In this document: positions 1-7,449 of the stretch, piece after piece
How the letters are laid out: every line of letters begins with the position of its first letter
How positions within the stretch are numbered: the stretch's first letter is position 1
Assembly: GCA_002364005.1 (NCBI GenBank)
Contig: DEXG01000017.1
Coordinates: 108,338-130,100, forward strand
Direction of reading: 5' to 3'
Source of the DNA: Phycisphaerales bacterium UBA3190
GTDB taxonomy: Bacteria; Planctomycetota; Phycisphaerae; Phycisphaerales; UBA1924
DNA: 21,763 nt
The notes under the pieces: model-generated
What the model was told of the DNA's origin: nothing
What the model saw: the letters and a program-made list of their open reading frames with translations, nothing else
The model's database searches: none
Program-made: the position numbers and the translations under genes

Positions 1-1039
1 CCTCGAACCCAACCTGAGCGGTACTGAGAAGCCCGATTTCGTATCCTGCCCCGATCAGCAGTGGTTGCTCTCCGCCGCTGTATGATGAGGTACTGATCCC
101 GTGGGTGTTGTACTTGTTGCTGTTGAGCAGGGCGCCATCGAGGAAAATTTTGAACCCATCGCTGTGATGCCAAGTGATAATAACGTTGTGCCACTCGTTG
201 ACGGTAAACGAACCACCGCTCGTAAAAATGAAGTTGTTGATGTTGTACGCCCCATCGTCTCTGATGTAGGTCAGGAGTGAGTTGTTGAGCACGGAAAGAC
301 TCAGTGTCGGTGCGTAACCGCTCCGATCACGGTAGAGCAGCCCGAGCAAACCGTAGGACTTCAGCGCGTTTGAGCCTGTGGACTTTACCCACAGGCTCAT
401 CGATGCCTCGCTTTGCTTGAAAATACCGTCCCATGGGACTTCGATATGATCCGCCGCGTTGTTGAACACCGGAACATAACCACCCTCGTCGTTCATGTCT
501 GCCGCGGCGACACTGGGGTCGAGGAACTTCCCATCCTCGCCGCCCTTGAGATCGAATGCCGTGGATGGGTTGTCTGTTTCGTTGAGCGGCCAGTATGCCT
601 GCAGGTCGTAATCGTCGAGAAAATCGAAGTAGTCGACCTTGATTCGCGAGTAGACAAACTTGACCGATTCGCTCGCGATCCCGGTGCTTGAGGTGACGGT
701 GACCTCGTAGCGGTCTGTTGATTGATCTACTGCCGCAAGGGTGTCGGCATCGAGAACCTTGCTCGTGTAATCCTGACCCGCGAGCGTGAACTCTGAGAAC
801 ACCACGCCCTTCTGTGCTGTCTCGTTCCACTCGTCATCCGCGTTGATCTTGCCGATCGCGTACTCGGTCGCGTTGAGGATGCCTGCGCTGTTGTTGTTCA
901 TCTGCTCAACGATCGATGCCTGGGCACTGTCGCCGGTGCGGACCGCAACGCCGATGAGAATCATCGAACCGACGGCCGCAACGGTGAACAGCGTCAGCAC
1001 ATAGATCGAACCATGACGGCGGGCTTTATGTGTGCTCAT
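1..1039 (-). CDS. GspK/PilX-type minor pseudopilin with C-terminal LamG-like domain (partial, runs off the window)
   Basis: The reading frame is open from the ATG at 1039 to the window edge (346 codons, no stop), so the C-terminus is missing. The start has an AGGAG nine bases upstream and lies 3 bp after the stop of the preceding gene. Residues 1-10 are basic and end in RRHG, a type III prepilin cleavage site; a hydrophobic helix follows at about 11-34. The residue at mature position 5 is Leu, not Glu. Absence of Glu5 is known for GspK, the tip subunit of type II secretion pseudopili. Residues about 50-140 form a soluble linker region. From about 147 (AYWPLNE) the sequence looks like a LamG/concanavalin A-like fold: SMSLWVKS near 213-220, then NEWHNVIITW and FKIFLDGALL, the usual strands of LamG_3 domains. 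I infer a tip-located, glycan- or surface-binding pseudopilin. The family call is from pattern recognition only; the LamG part is the firmer of the two. Confidence 0.8.
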   Translation of the reverse strand, partial: MSTHKARRHGSIYVLTLFTVAAVGSMILIGVAVRTGDSAQASIVEQMNNNSAGILNATEYAIGKINADDEWNETAQKGVVFSEFTLAGQDYTSKVLDADTLAAVDQSTDRYEVTVTSSTGIASESVKFVYSRIKVDYFDFLDDYDLQAYWPLNETDNPSTAFDLKGGEDGKFLDPSVAAADMNDEGGYVPVFNNAADHIEVPWDGIFKQSEASMSLWVKSTGSNALKSYGLLGLLYRDRSGYAPTLSLSVLNNSLLTYIRDDGAYNINNFIFTSGGSFTVNEWHNVIITWHHSDGFKIFLDGALLNSNKYNTHGISTSSYSGGEQPLLIGAGYEIGLLSTAQVGFE

Positions 1040-1042
1040 GGC

Positions 1043-1573
1043 TTAGGGCTCCTGGAGGACAAAGCCGATCTGATCGGCCGCGTGGGTGTGCAGCGTGGTC
1101 ATCTCTGCCAGCTGCACCCCATCCTTACTTACAATGACCGTGACCCGTTTGCCGCCCGAGTAGCCTCGGCTGTTGGAACTCGGATCAATCAGACTCATGT
1201 GCTCGACTTTCACTGTGCGGGTCCAACCCACGAGATTGGTGAGCTTCGTGCCGTCTGAGAGCTGGGGCGGGGAGTTCGAGAGACCGTTGTAGTCATCGAT
1301 ATCGTTGTATGTCGAGCGGGTCTCTCCCACGCCCGGTGCGAGTGCTTCGAGGTCAGAGTTGCCTGGGGCCGTGAAGTACTTGGTCGCGATCTCCTCGCTG
1401 AGTTCCCGCGCAAGATTCGTGGCGATGGCCTTGTCGGCCATCACGCTGCCGGATCTCACCACGGGCCCGACGATCTGGATGGTGCCGACCAAAACCAAGC
1501 CGACGAGCAGCGTTGAGATAATGGTCTCGGCCATCGTGATGCCGCGTCTCGATGTGTGCTGTGTCGTGCTCAT
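1043..1573 (-). CDS. PilV/GspI-like minor pseudopilin
   Basis: This 176-residue protein has a class III signal: TSRRG followed by ITMAETIIS, giving cleavage after Gly and Glu at mature position 5. A single hydrophobic helix covers about residues 13-35, followed by a soluble domain with little recognisable homology. The ATG overlaps the stop of the upstream pseudopilin by 4 bp (ATGA), and a GGAG lies five bases upstream, so the two are probably translationally coupled. It should be processed by the prepilin peptidase encoded at 13096-14571 and packed in the pilus or pseudopilus. Position in the gene order and size suggest a PilV/GspI role, but minor pseudopilins cannot be told apart safely from sequence alone. 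The next gene starts 3 bp after its stop. Confidence 0.8.
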   Translation of the reverse strand: MSTTQHTSRRGITMAETIISTLLVGLVLVGTIQIVGPVVRSGSVMADKAIATNLARELSEEIATKYFTAPGNSDLEALAPGVGETRSTYNDIDDYNGLSNSPPQLSDGTKLTNLVGWTRTVKVEHMSLIDPSSNSRGYSGGKRVTVIVSKDGVQLAEMTTLHTHAADQIGFVLQEP

Positions 1574-2088
1574 TTGAGCTCCGGCCGGTATGGCGTGTTG
1601 ACAAAGGTCTCAAACCGCTGCTGGATGGTCCCTTCGACCACCAGCTCCAGCTTCATGAATCGCAGCAGCGCTGATTCGGATGTGAAGCTCAGCCTGTAAT
1701 CGGTCATGCTCGTGCACAGGATCTCGTAGTTCTCAGCATCCACGCGTCGGCGAATCATCTTCGCATCGCCGATGAACTCGTAGCGTACTTCGCTATACGC
1801 ACCCTCAACATCTGGTTTCACAACCTTGATGATGAGGCGTGTACTGTTGCCCGAGACCTGCTCGTCGATTTCGTATGCGCCAAGCAGGTCTGCACGCAGC
1901 ATATTGCACAGGTCGTGCACCGCCCGATCTTCAGCGCCCAGCTCACTCTCGCTGGGGATGGCGCGTGCTCCGAGCATCACCGAGCTGCTCAGCCCGACCG
2001 TGAGCACCGAGATGATCGACAGGCTCACAACCGCTTCGATGAGCGTGATACCCGGCCTCGTCGCTCGCATGTTCATCGACTTCTTCAT
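1570..2088 (-). CDS. PilW/GspJ-like minor pseudopilin
   Basis: The frame is open from an ATG at 2121, but I prefer the internal ATG at 2088. It is preceded by GAAGGG about eight bases upstream, and it gives a short basic leader (MKKSMNMRATRPG) before ITLIEAVVS. The upstream ATG has no Shine-Dalgarno and would add 11 His/Asp-rich residues. Cleavage after Gly leaves Glu at mature position 5, the classic prepilin arrangement, with a hydrophobic helix of about 20 residues. The soluble part of about 140 residues is predicted to be strand-rich (for example STRLIIKVVKP and SEVRYEFIG), as in PilW/GspJ-type proteins, which follow GspI/PilV-type genes in many clusters. Its stop overlaps the start of the next pseudopilin by 4 bp. 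It would be an inner-membrane protein that joins the pseudopilus after processing. Confidence 0.78.
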   Translation of the reverse strand: MKKSMNMRATRPGITLIEAVVSLSIISVLTVGLSSSVMLGARAIPSESELGAEDRAVHDLCNMLRADLLGAYEIDEQVSGNSTRLIIKVVKPDVEGAYSEVRYEFIGDAKMIRRRVDAENYEILCTSMTDYRLSFTSESALLRFMKLELVVEGTIQQRFETFVNTPYRPELK

Positions 2089-2132
2089 GCCTGGACCCTT
2101 CAGATCGTGGTGATCGTGCATCTGAGCACCCG

Positions 2133-2675
2133 CTATTTCCCGATGAGCTTCCCGTACAGATCAGCGACCAGCTCAGCCGTCTTGATTTCCTCAGCCGTCT
2201 CCGTTCTGCTCACCGCTGGGCGGCTGAACCCGCTGCCTGAGAAGCTCACGGCCTTCTCGATCCCTTCTCTGAGAATCCCGATTTGGAAATCGTTTTCTAT
2301 ATCACCCATCACGCTGATCACGATGTCCTCATCATCACCGATGTTTGTGCGAGAGAGTTCGACACCCAGGGGCTCGTCGGTGAGGTCGCGGATCAGCACG
2401 ACCGCGTCGCTCACGGTTTCGGTTCCCTCGAAGGCGATGTACAGCTCCTTGCTCGGGTAGAACGCGATGATGTGCGGCTTCCCGGTTGCGCGTGCTCGGA
2501 GCTGGATCGTCTCGATGTCTTTCTCAATCACCCGCTGGGCCGCCGAGAGTCGTCGACCGGTGCCGGCGTCTGCGAAACGGGGGGCGGCGATGGCGGCGAT
2601 GATGCCCACGATCACGATGACGAGTGTCATCTCGAGCATCGAGAATCCCCTGGATGTGCTCGTGGCGGTTTTCAT
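2133..2675 (-). CDS. GspH/FimT-like minor pseudopilin
   Basis: This 180-residue protein begins MKTATSTSRG, then FSMLEMTLVIVIVGIIAAI, a textbook prepilin N-terminus with cleavage after Gly10 and Glu at mature position 5. The ATG is preceded by GAGGTG at six bases. After the helix the sequence reads AAPRFADAGTGRRLSAAQRVIEKDIETIQLRARATGKPHIIAFY, which resembles GspH/FimT proteins, where a short alpha-helical segment leads into a beta-rich domain. The gene lies 77 bp after the major pseudopilin gene, with a GC-rich hairpin in the gap, so it is probably expressed at a lower level than the major subunit. The role as a minor structural or initiating pseudopilin is inferred from family and context. 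Confidence 0.82.
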   Translation of the reverse strand: MKTATSTSRGFSMLEMTLVIVIVGIIAAIAAPRFADAGTGRRLSAAQRVIEKDIETIQLRARATGKPHIIAFYPSKELYIAFEGTETVSDAVVLIRDLTDEPLGVELSRTNIGDDEDIVISVMGDIENDFQIGILREGIEKAVSFSGSGFSRPAVSRTETAEEIKTAELVADLYGKLIGK

Positions 2676-2698
2676 GGGTCACCTCTCGTGAACCAGAA

Positions 2699-2728
2699 CG
2701 CCCCGCCCTGCATGAGCAAGACGGGGCG
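2699..2728 (-). terminator. Hairpin after the major pseudopilin gene (attenuator or mRNA 3'-end stabiliser)
   Basis: On the minus strand a nine-pair stem (CGCCCCGTC against GGCGGGGCG, with one G-U pair) closes a loop of about 12 bases. It lies 24 bp past the stop of the major pseudopilin. No real U-tract follows (TTCTGG), so it is not a strong intrinsic terminator. A structure like this often protects or partly terminates a transcript so that the major pilin is made in excess over the minor ones. That role is inferred. Confidence 0.45.
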
Positions 2729-2730
2729 AA

Positions 2731-2756
2731 GGACAATCAGAAGTTGATGGCTTCAA
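2731..2756. repeat. Left copy of an imperfect inverted repeat bracketing the major pseudopilin gene
   Basis: The plus-strand sequence GGACA-ATCAGAAGTTGAT-GG-CTTCAA matches the reverse complement of 3265-3289. That copy reads GGACA-G-ATCAGAAGTTGAT-CTTCAA, so 24 positions pair, interrupted by one 1-base and one 2-base bulge. This copy includes the TGA stop of the pseudopilin gene. The right copy lies in the 5' untranslated region directly upstream of the Shine-Dalgarno sequence. Confidence 0.8.
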
Positions 2757-3247
2757 TACGCGTTGTACTGCACGCCACGAACATCGACTTCGGCGTCGGG
2801 CAGGTTGGCGGTGACTGCACCGGTGGTTGCGTTGTACACCCAGCCGGCGACTGCGCCACCTTGTGTGGCGACGAAACCATCCTTGCCTTTGTTTGTACCG
2901 ACCTTCAGCTTGGGAACCTCACGCAGGTATGGGCCAAGGTAGTAGACGGTTGTCTTGCTGGCGTTGGCCGTGCCGGCGTCGTTGGTGTATGTGGTCAGCT
3001 GATCTTCGATGTCATCGAAGGTGGGCAGCAGACCGCCGTGCTCGGCCTTGTACAGGTCGATCGCGCTGCGCATCACGGCCAGGTCAGCGACCAGGCCCGA
3101 GTCAGCGGCACCCGAAGCGCCACGGCTCATACGCGGGATGGCGATTGCGCCGATAATGCCGATGATGACGACAACGATCACCAGCTCGATCAGGCTGAAC
3201 GCGCTGCGGCTGGATTTGGTCTTGGGGTAAGTCATTGTAGTGTGCAT
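2753..3247 (-). CDS. Major pseudopilin, GspG/PilA type
   Basis: This 164-residue protein would be the main pilus or pseudopilus subunit. The leader (16 residues, basic) ends in SSRSA and is followed by FSLIELVIVVVIIGIIGAIA. Phe is thus mature residue 1 and Glu residue 5, but the residue before the cut is Ala16, not the usual Gly. The mature N-terminal helix is typical, and AAIDLYKAEHGGLLPTFDDI is close to the alpha-beta loop of GspG/PilA-like subunits in T2SS-like systems (ALxLYKxDxGxYPT). The start is fixed by AAAGGAG nine bases upstream. It is the first of five pseudopilin genes and has the best ribosome binding site of the set, fitting the major subunit. It has its own 128-bp leader region and lies between two arms of an inverted repeat. 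Confidence 0.9.
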   Translation of the reverse strand: MHTTMTYPKTKSSRSAFSLIELVIVVVIIGIIGAIAIPRMSRGASGAADSGLVADLAVMRSAIDLYKAEHGGLLPTFDDIEDQLTTYTNDAGTANASKTTVYYLGPYLREVPKLKVGTNKGKDGFVATQGGAVAGWVYNATTGAVTANLPDAEVDVRGVQYNAY

Positions 3248-3264
3248 GGTGTGGTTCTCCTTTG

Positions 3265-3289
3265 TTGAAGATCAACTTCTGATCTGTCC
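3265..3289. repeat. Right copy of the inverted repeat, in the 5' leader of the major pseudopilin gene
   Basis: This is the partner of the repeat at 2731-2756. On the sense strand it reads GGACAGATCAGAAGTTGAT then CTTCAAC, ending five bases before the AAAGGAG ribosome binding region. It can also fold locally (GTTGA-TCT-TCAAC), so two structures compete: a local hairpin beside the ribosome binding site or a long-range pairing with the 3' trailer. Confidence 0.8.
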
Positions 3290-3342
3290 GGGGGAGTCAT
3301 CGGCTGCACACCGGTTTGTGTCCAGCATGCGATTCCGCTTTT

Positions 3343-3367
3343 GGAAAAGGACTGCGAACCTGTCCCC
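3343..3367 (-). terminator. Weak terminator-like hairpin between the PilP-like gene and the major pseudopilin
   Basis: On the minus strand GGAC pairs with GTCC across a nine-base loop, extended by two G-U pairs and followed by TTTTCC. It lies 8 bp past the stop of the PilP-like gene. The stem is short, so at most partial termination is expected. The rest of the 128-bp gap (3248-3375) has no convincing promoter by eye apart from the repeat arm and the ribosome binding site. Confidence 0.22.
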
Positions 3368-3375
3368 TACAACCG

Positions 3376-3945
3376 TCAAGGTCCGGTCTGCGTCGACATC
3401 TCCAGCGTGTACAAGTGACCATTGCGTTTGAGAACAACGCCTCGCTCTCGGACCTTCCACAGTGTAAAACCATTTGGGTCGACTTGCCCGACTCGTATCA
3501 GTTTTCCGCCAAGAACCGCCCCGCCGCCAGTCGGCGCAGGCATGACCGCTGTCAGACTGGGCAAATCAGGCGCACTGGGCTGAATCTTGGGCAGCGACGG
3601 CTCGCTCTGAGCCGCGTCCGACACCGTGAAGGCGTCTTCGCTGTTGTTGAGCACGGGCTCGATCAGCTGCTCAAGTGAGAAACCGGTCCCGAGCGTAATC
3701 TGCTCGTTGGTTTCAGACCGCTCTCGCTTGGTGAGCCGGTCCATGAGCACTTTGGCCGCGGTCAGCCCCGACGACGCGGTCGCCTGGCTGGCCACGGGCG
3801 CTTCGCCCTCGGCCGTGACCGGAGCGGCCATGGCATCGCCGGCTGAGGCGCTCGACGGTGCGAGAATCCCCTGATCGATCACCAGCGCAGCGCCGGCGAG
3901 TGAGAGGATGGCAATAAAGATTTTTCGTTCCTTGGTTAGTCCCAT
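3376..3945 (-). CDS. PilP/GspC-like inner-membrane protein
   Basis: A 189-residue protein starting MGLTKERKIF, with one hydrophobic segment at about 9-23 and the rest predicted to be periplasmic. I chose the ATG at 3945 because the longer frame (TTG at 4026) reads back across the stop of the upstream gene. No good Shine-Dalgarno precedes either start. The middle is Ala/Pro-rich and low in complexity. The last 45 residues (GGKLIRVGQVDPNGFTLWKV then RERGVVLKRNGHLYTLEM) match the pattern of the small beta domain of PilP and of the HR domain of GspC: a glycine-rich strand, a V/I-rich strand and a final V-L-K-x-G. In those families this domain links the inner-membrane PilNO/GspLM complex to the outer-membrane secretin. 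Its place right after PilO supports this, but the similarity is only to the fold pattern. Confidence 0.6.
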   Translation of the reverse strand: MGLTKERKIFIAILSLAGAALVIDQGILAPSSASAGDAMAAPVTAEGEAPVASQATASSGLTAAKVLMDRLTKRERSETNEQITLGTGFSLEQLIEPVLNNSEDAFTVSDAAQSEPSLPKIQPSAPDLPSLTAVMPAPTGGGAVLGGKLIRVGQVDPNGFTLWKVRERGVVLKRNGHLYTLEMSTQTGP

Positions 3946-4000
3946 GCGTGCAAGTAACCAATACGCAGAGATGTCGTGCAAACAAACCGATGAGAAAACT

Positions 4001-4558
4001 TCAGGATTGCTCGACAGGATCAACAAACCAATACATCAGCATGCGTACTCGGACCTGCTGACTGCCAAAGACCTCGCTCGACAGCTCGATCGACTGGATA
4101 TGTGTATCGGGCATGTTGGCTTCCAGCTGCGCAAGCATGTCCGATACCTCGTCGGCATCGGCGCGACCGATCAGCTCGAGCGGCTGCACCGGCACGCGCG
4201 CGTCGGTGATCATGTCCAGCGGCTGCAGCGAGTCGACACTCAGGCCGGCGTTCTCCGCGAGTTCCACGATATCGGCCGATCGGGCGTTGATCTGCTTCAC
4301 CGAGACAAGATCCAGCTCCTGGCTGGTGATGCGTTCGAGTCGCTGCACCATCGTGGCCAGCCCTGAGCGAGTTGAGACGGTCTCGTTGAGCTGATTCTTC
4401 GTCGTGGTCAGCTCGTGGCGAGCGCTGAGGAAGAGCCCACGCCGCTTGGCGACCGAGTGGGTTGCGAACCAAACGGAACCGCCCGCGACAAGAAGGCAGG
4501 CGATCGCCCCCACCGCGTGGATTCTCAGAAGCCCATGATCCCGGTTCTTGTTGCTCAT
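4001..4558 (-). CDS. pilO: PilO/GspM-like inner-membrane protein
   Basis: A 185-residue protein with a short cytoplasmic N-terminus, one membrane helix at about 12-33 (LRIHAVGAIACLLVAGG), a helical and probably coiled-coil stretch at 38-80 (RHELTTTKNQLNETVS), and a C-terminal alpha/beta domain. This is the layout of PilO and GspM, which pair with PilN/GspL to form the alignment complex of the machine. The ATG overlaps the pilN-like stop by 4 bp (ATGA). Sequence identity to characterised PilO proteins looks low, so the call rests on topology, size and order. A 55-bp gap follows before the PilP-like gene. Confidence 0.72.
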   Translation of the reverse strand: MSNKNRDHGLLRIHAVGAIACLLVAGGSVWFATHSVAKRRGLFLSARHELTTTKNQLNETVSTRSGLATMVQRLERITSQELDLVSVKQINARSADIVELAENAGLSVDSLQPLDMITDARVPVQPLELIGRADADEVSDMLAQLEANMPDTHIQSIELSSEVFGSQQVRVRMLMYWFVDPVEQS

Positions 4559-5157
4559 GGCGTCACCTCTGGCTCGACTGGGTCTTCCCCGACTCGGACG
4601 AAGATCTGAAACTCGATCACTTCCTGCCCGTCGAGGTCCCGCCGGGCCGTCCGGGCAAGTTCGATCTGATCGAAGAGCTGGAGCGATTCGATCGCGACGA
4701 CAAACGAGCGGGCGTCAGTCTGCGTCGGGGCAATTCCCTGGATCTGAATATTGATCGGCTGGTCGCCCTCGACCCCGCCGCCGGTGGCGCTGAGGGAGGT
4801 GAATCGCACCCGATCGTTGCTGACATCGACAAACTGGCCGAAGACTTCTCGCCAGTCGATGCGGTTCTTGACCAGTTCGAGCACCTGCTGCTTCTCCTGC
4901 AGCTGCCCGAGGCGCTGACGCAGCTCAGGGATCGCGGACTCGTTTACGCTCAGTTGGCTGCTCACATGCTCGATCTGCGCGTCGATCGCCGGGTCGCTGA
5001 GCGCCGCATTGCCGCCGATGTACGCGCCGGGGACACCCACGAACACGCAGGTCGCGGCAAAGGCGCCGCCCCATCGAGCCACGCAGCGTCGACGGGCACG
5101 CGCCTGCTGGGCCTCGCTGGGAACCAGATTCACCAATGCGATTGAGTTGCTGGTCAT
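4555..5157 (-). CDS. pilN: PilN-like inner-membrane protein
   Basis: The 200-residue product starts MTSNSIALVNLVPSEAQQAR. The VNLVP stretch corresponds to the conserved N-terminal INLLP motif by which PilN binds PilM. A membrane helix lies at about 29-48, followed by a coiled-coil-like region (62-97, QLGQLQEKQQVLELVKNRI) and a periplasmic ferredoxin-like alpha/beta domain (RVRFTSLSA, INIQIQGIAP, VIEFQIFVRV). This matches the PilN architecture. It overlaps both neighbours by 4 bp, pilM-like upstream and pilO-like downstream, so the three proteins are probably produced in fixed ratio, as expected for the PilMNO inner-membrane subcomplex. Confidence 0.85.
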   Translation of the reverse strand: MTSNSIALVNLVPSEAQQARARRRCVARWGGAFAATCVFVGVPGAYIGGNAALSDPAIDAQIEHVSSQLSVNESAIPELRQRLGQLQEKQQVLELVKNRIDWREVFGQFVDVSNDRVRFTSLSATGGGVEGDQPINIQIQGIAPTQTDARSFVVAIESLQLFDQIELARTARRDLDGQEVIEFQIFVRVGEDPVEPEVTP

Positions 5158-6230
5158 GAGTCAAACCTCGCGGCAAGCCCGTAGGCATAGGTCAGTCGTG
5201 CGGGGAGCGCCGCGTCGTGCTGCCCGGCCATCGCTTCGGTGAGTGCCTGTGGCGCACTGGCGACGACTGGGATCCCGAGCACCGAATCCAGACGGGACAG
5301 GAGGGTCTGGTTCATCGCGCCATACCCGCCCATCACAACCTTGCCCAACGGGGCCATGCGGAACGAGTGCGACACATAGGCGATCGCGACATCCAGCTCC
5401 GATGCCAGGTCCTTGCTCAGCGCGGCCCAGCAGGCAGAGCAGACCCTCTCGATCTGCTCGGCGTGCTCGCCGCTGTAATCTTGGTTGAAGACCGCCCGGG
5501 CGCTGCTCTCGCTGAGCCCGAATCGGTTTGTGGCGTGCTCCCAGACCCGGCGAGCCCCGTGGGCAATGCGACGGACATACACGATGCGATGACCGAGCGT
5601 CACGATCGCCAATGAGCTGAACCAGTTCACGAGCAGCACCGCGTCGATCTCGGGGTCGGGCGTCGCGATCCCGACAGAGGGTGTGTCGAGCACGCCCCGC
5701 ATGATCGCCAGCTCGGGTATATCAATCCCCGCCACCGACATTCCCCCCGCTTCGTACGCCTGCATCATGCCCTTGATCGCGTCGCTGGCGCACGCGACCG
5801 CCATGCTCTCATTGCTGCGTCCACGCTGGGGCAGATCCCAGAACCCGAACTCGAATGCGTTCGGATCACACTTGCGGGCCCGAGCGACCTCGATGCGTGC
5901 GAGCTGCTCCAGCGGCGCGCCGCTCTCAGGTGGAGGAAGCTCGAACACATGCTGGCCACAATCCCGGGTTTGCGGTGCCGACGAGACCGCGGTCCCCTTG
6001 AAGCCGCGTCGGCCAAGGATGGACATCGCCCATTGCATCTCGCTCTCGCACGGGTGCCCGTAGGGCGAGTCCTGGGCGATGTGCTCGTTGCTCAGGCGAG
6101 GAAAGACGGCCCACGCGTGTACCCGCTTGGTGTCACCCTCACGCACCAGCTGCACGGCCCTGAACTCATGCTGGTCGAGTTCGATGCCAATTGCGGAACG
6201 CTGTGCTTTGATACCCGTCAAACTCATCAT
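5154..6230 (-). CDS. pilM: PilM-like actin-fold protein with degenerate nucleotide motifs
   Basis: A soluble cytoplasmic protein of 358 residues. It is recognised by position (between GspF-type and PilN-type genes), by size, and by residual PilM/FtsA-like motifs: AIGIELDQHEFRAVQLV at 13-29, which takes the place of the GxDxGS phosphate-1 loop; VNWFSS at 201-206 in place of phosphate-2; and VVMGGYGAM at 298-306, the adenosine motif. Both phosphate motifs have lost their usual Asp-Gly residues, so ATP binding is doubtful. PilM normally binds the N-terminal peptide of PilN, and the next gene has such a peptide. There are two adjacent ATG codons (6230 and 6227); GGAGG lies 3 or 6 bases away, so the second may be the real start. 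It overlaps gspF and pilN by 4 bp each. Confidence 0.82.
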   Translation of the reverse strand: MMSLTGIKAQRSAIGIELDQHEFRAVQLVREGDTKRVHAWAVFPRLSNEHIAQDSPYGHPCESEMQWAMSILGRRGFKGTAVSSAPQTRDCGQHVFELPPPESGAPLEQLARIEVARARKCDPNAFEFGFWDLPQRGRSNESMAVACASDAIKGMMQAYEAGGMSVAGIDIPELAIMRGVLDTPSVGIATPDPEIDAVLLVNWFSSLAIVTLGHRIVYVRRIAHGARRVWEHATNRFGLSESSARAVFNQDYSGEHAEQIERVCSACWAALSKDLASELDVAIAYVSHSFRMAPLGKVVMGGYGAMNQTLLSRLDSVLGIPVVASAPQALTEAMAGQHDAALPARLTYAYGLAARFDS

Positions 6231-7449
6231 GCCCCTCCACCCGCTGTTGCGGTCAGATCAAACAGTGGCAGGAACATACTGATCGCCACAAAGCCGACCA
6301 GAATCCCCAAACCGATCATGATGACCGGTTCGATCAGCGATGAGACCGACTTGATGACCGTCTCGTTGTCTTCATCGAGGTAATCCGAGATGTGCACCAG
6401 CACCTCTGCGAGGCGTCCGGTCTGTTCACCGTTGCGTATGGCTTCGCATGCCGACGACGTCATCAAGCCGTCGCGTGCGAAGGCGCTGCTGATTGGCTCA
6501 CCCTTGGTGACCGCATCCTCAGCGCTGTTGAGCAGGGCGACATACTTCGGGTTGCGTACCGACTCACGGGTCAGCTCGATGGAATCCAGCATGGGCACCT
6601 TCGCCTCCAGCAGCACGCCCATCAAGCGCGTGATGCGGGCGGTCATGAACGAACGCTGGATCTCGCCAAGCTTGGGCACACTCAACGAAAGGACGCTCAG
6701 CGTGTCGCTCCCCTTGTCGCTCCGTACCCAGCGAACCGCGAAAACGACGCTCAGGATGATGCCCGGGATCACACCGAACCAGTATGCCCTGACAAAGTCT
6801 GAGATCATCATCAGGAACGCGGTCGTTGCGGGCAGGGGTGTGTCGAGCGTCTCGAACATGCCCGCGAACCGGGGCAGCACAACGCCAATCAGGAGCCCGA
6901 TCACAATGACCGCGACCCCCAGCAGCAGGATGGGGTACATCATCGCCCCCATGAGATTCGACTTGATCTGCGCCTGCTTCCGGGTCAGGTTCGCGATGCG
7001 TTGCAGCATGGTATCGAGGTGTCCCGACGACTCGCCCGCGGCGACCAGTGACCTGAACACCGCGTCAAACACCTCACTGCGATCATCCATCGCGGCGGTC
7101 AGCGAGTCGCCCTCTTCCAGACGCATGCGGACATCCTTGAGCACGCTGGTCCAGTTCTCATTGGTGCTCTGTCGTTCGATCGATGAGATCGCGTCAACCA
7201 GCGGCGTGCCGGTCGCGATCAGCACCGAAAGCTCACGGGCGAACTCGGCAACCATGCGCGGGTTCACCTTCGAAGAACGAGTCCGGCGCTTCTTCGGGCC
7301 TGCCCCGCCCTTGATGGCGTCGCCCTCTGCGATGCTGCTCACGAACAGCCCCTTCTTACGCAACTGTTCGGTCGCCTCGTCTTTGTTCGACGCCTCGATT
7401 GTTCCCGATTTCTGCGCTCCCGCCTTGTCATACGCCTGATAGCTGAACT

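Noticed and set aside
2731..3289. Terminal inverted repeats of a small transposable element carrying the pilin gene
   Set aside because: No target-site duplication is visible outside the arms, and the pilin fits its operon and codon style. Inversion and RNA pairing remain open and are listed as a finding.
3946..4026. N-terminal extension of the PilP-like protein from a TTG codon
   Set aside because: It would overlap the end of the PilO-like gene, has no ribosome binding site and would put 27 extra residues before the membrane segment.
6390..7439. Plus-strand open frame of 349 codons opposite gspF
   Set aside because: It is an antisense shadow of a clearly conserved gene. Its translation is Ser/Arg/Thr-rich without motifs, as expected from the complement of GC-rich coding DNA.
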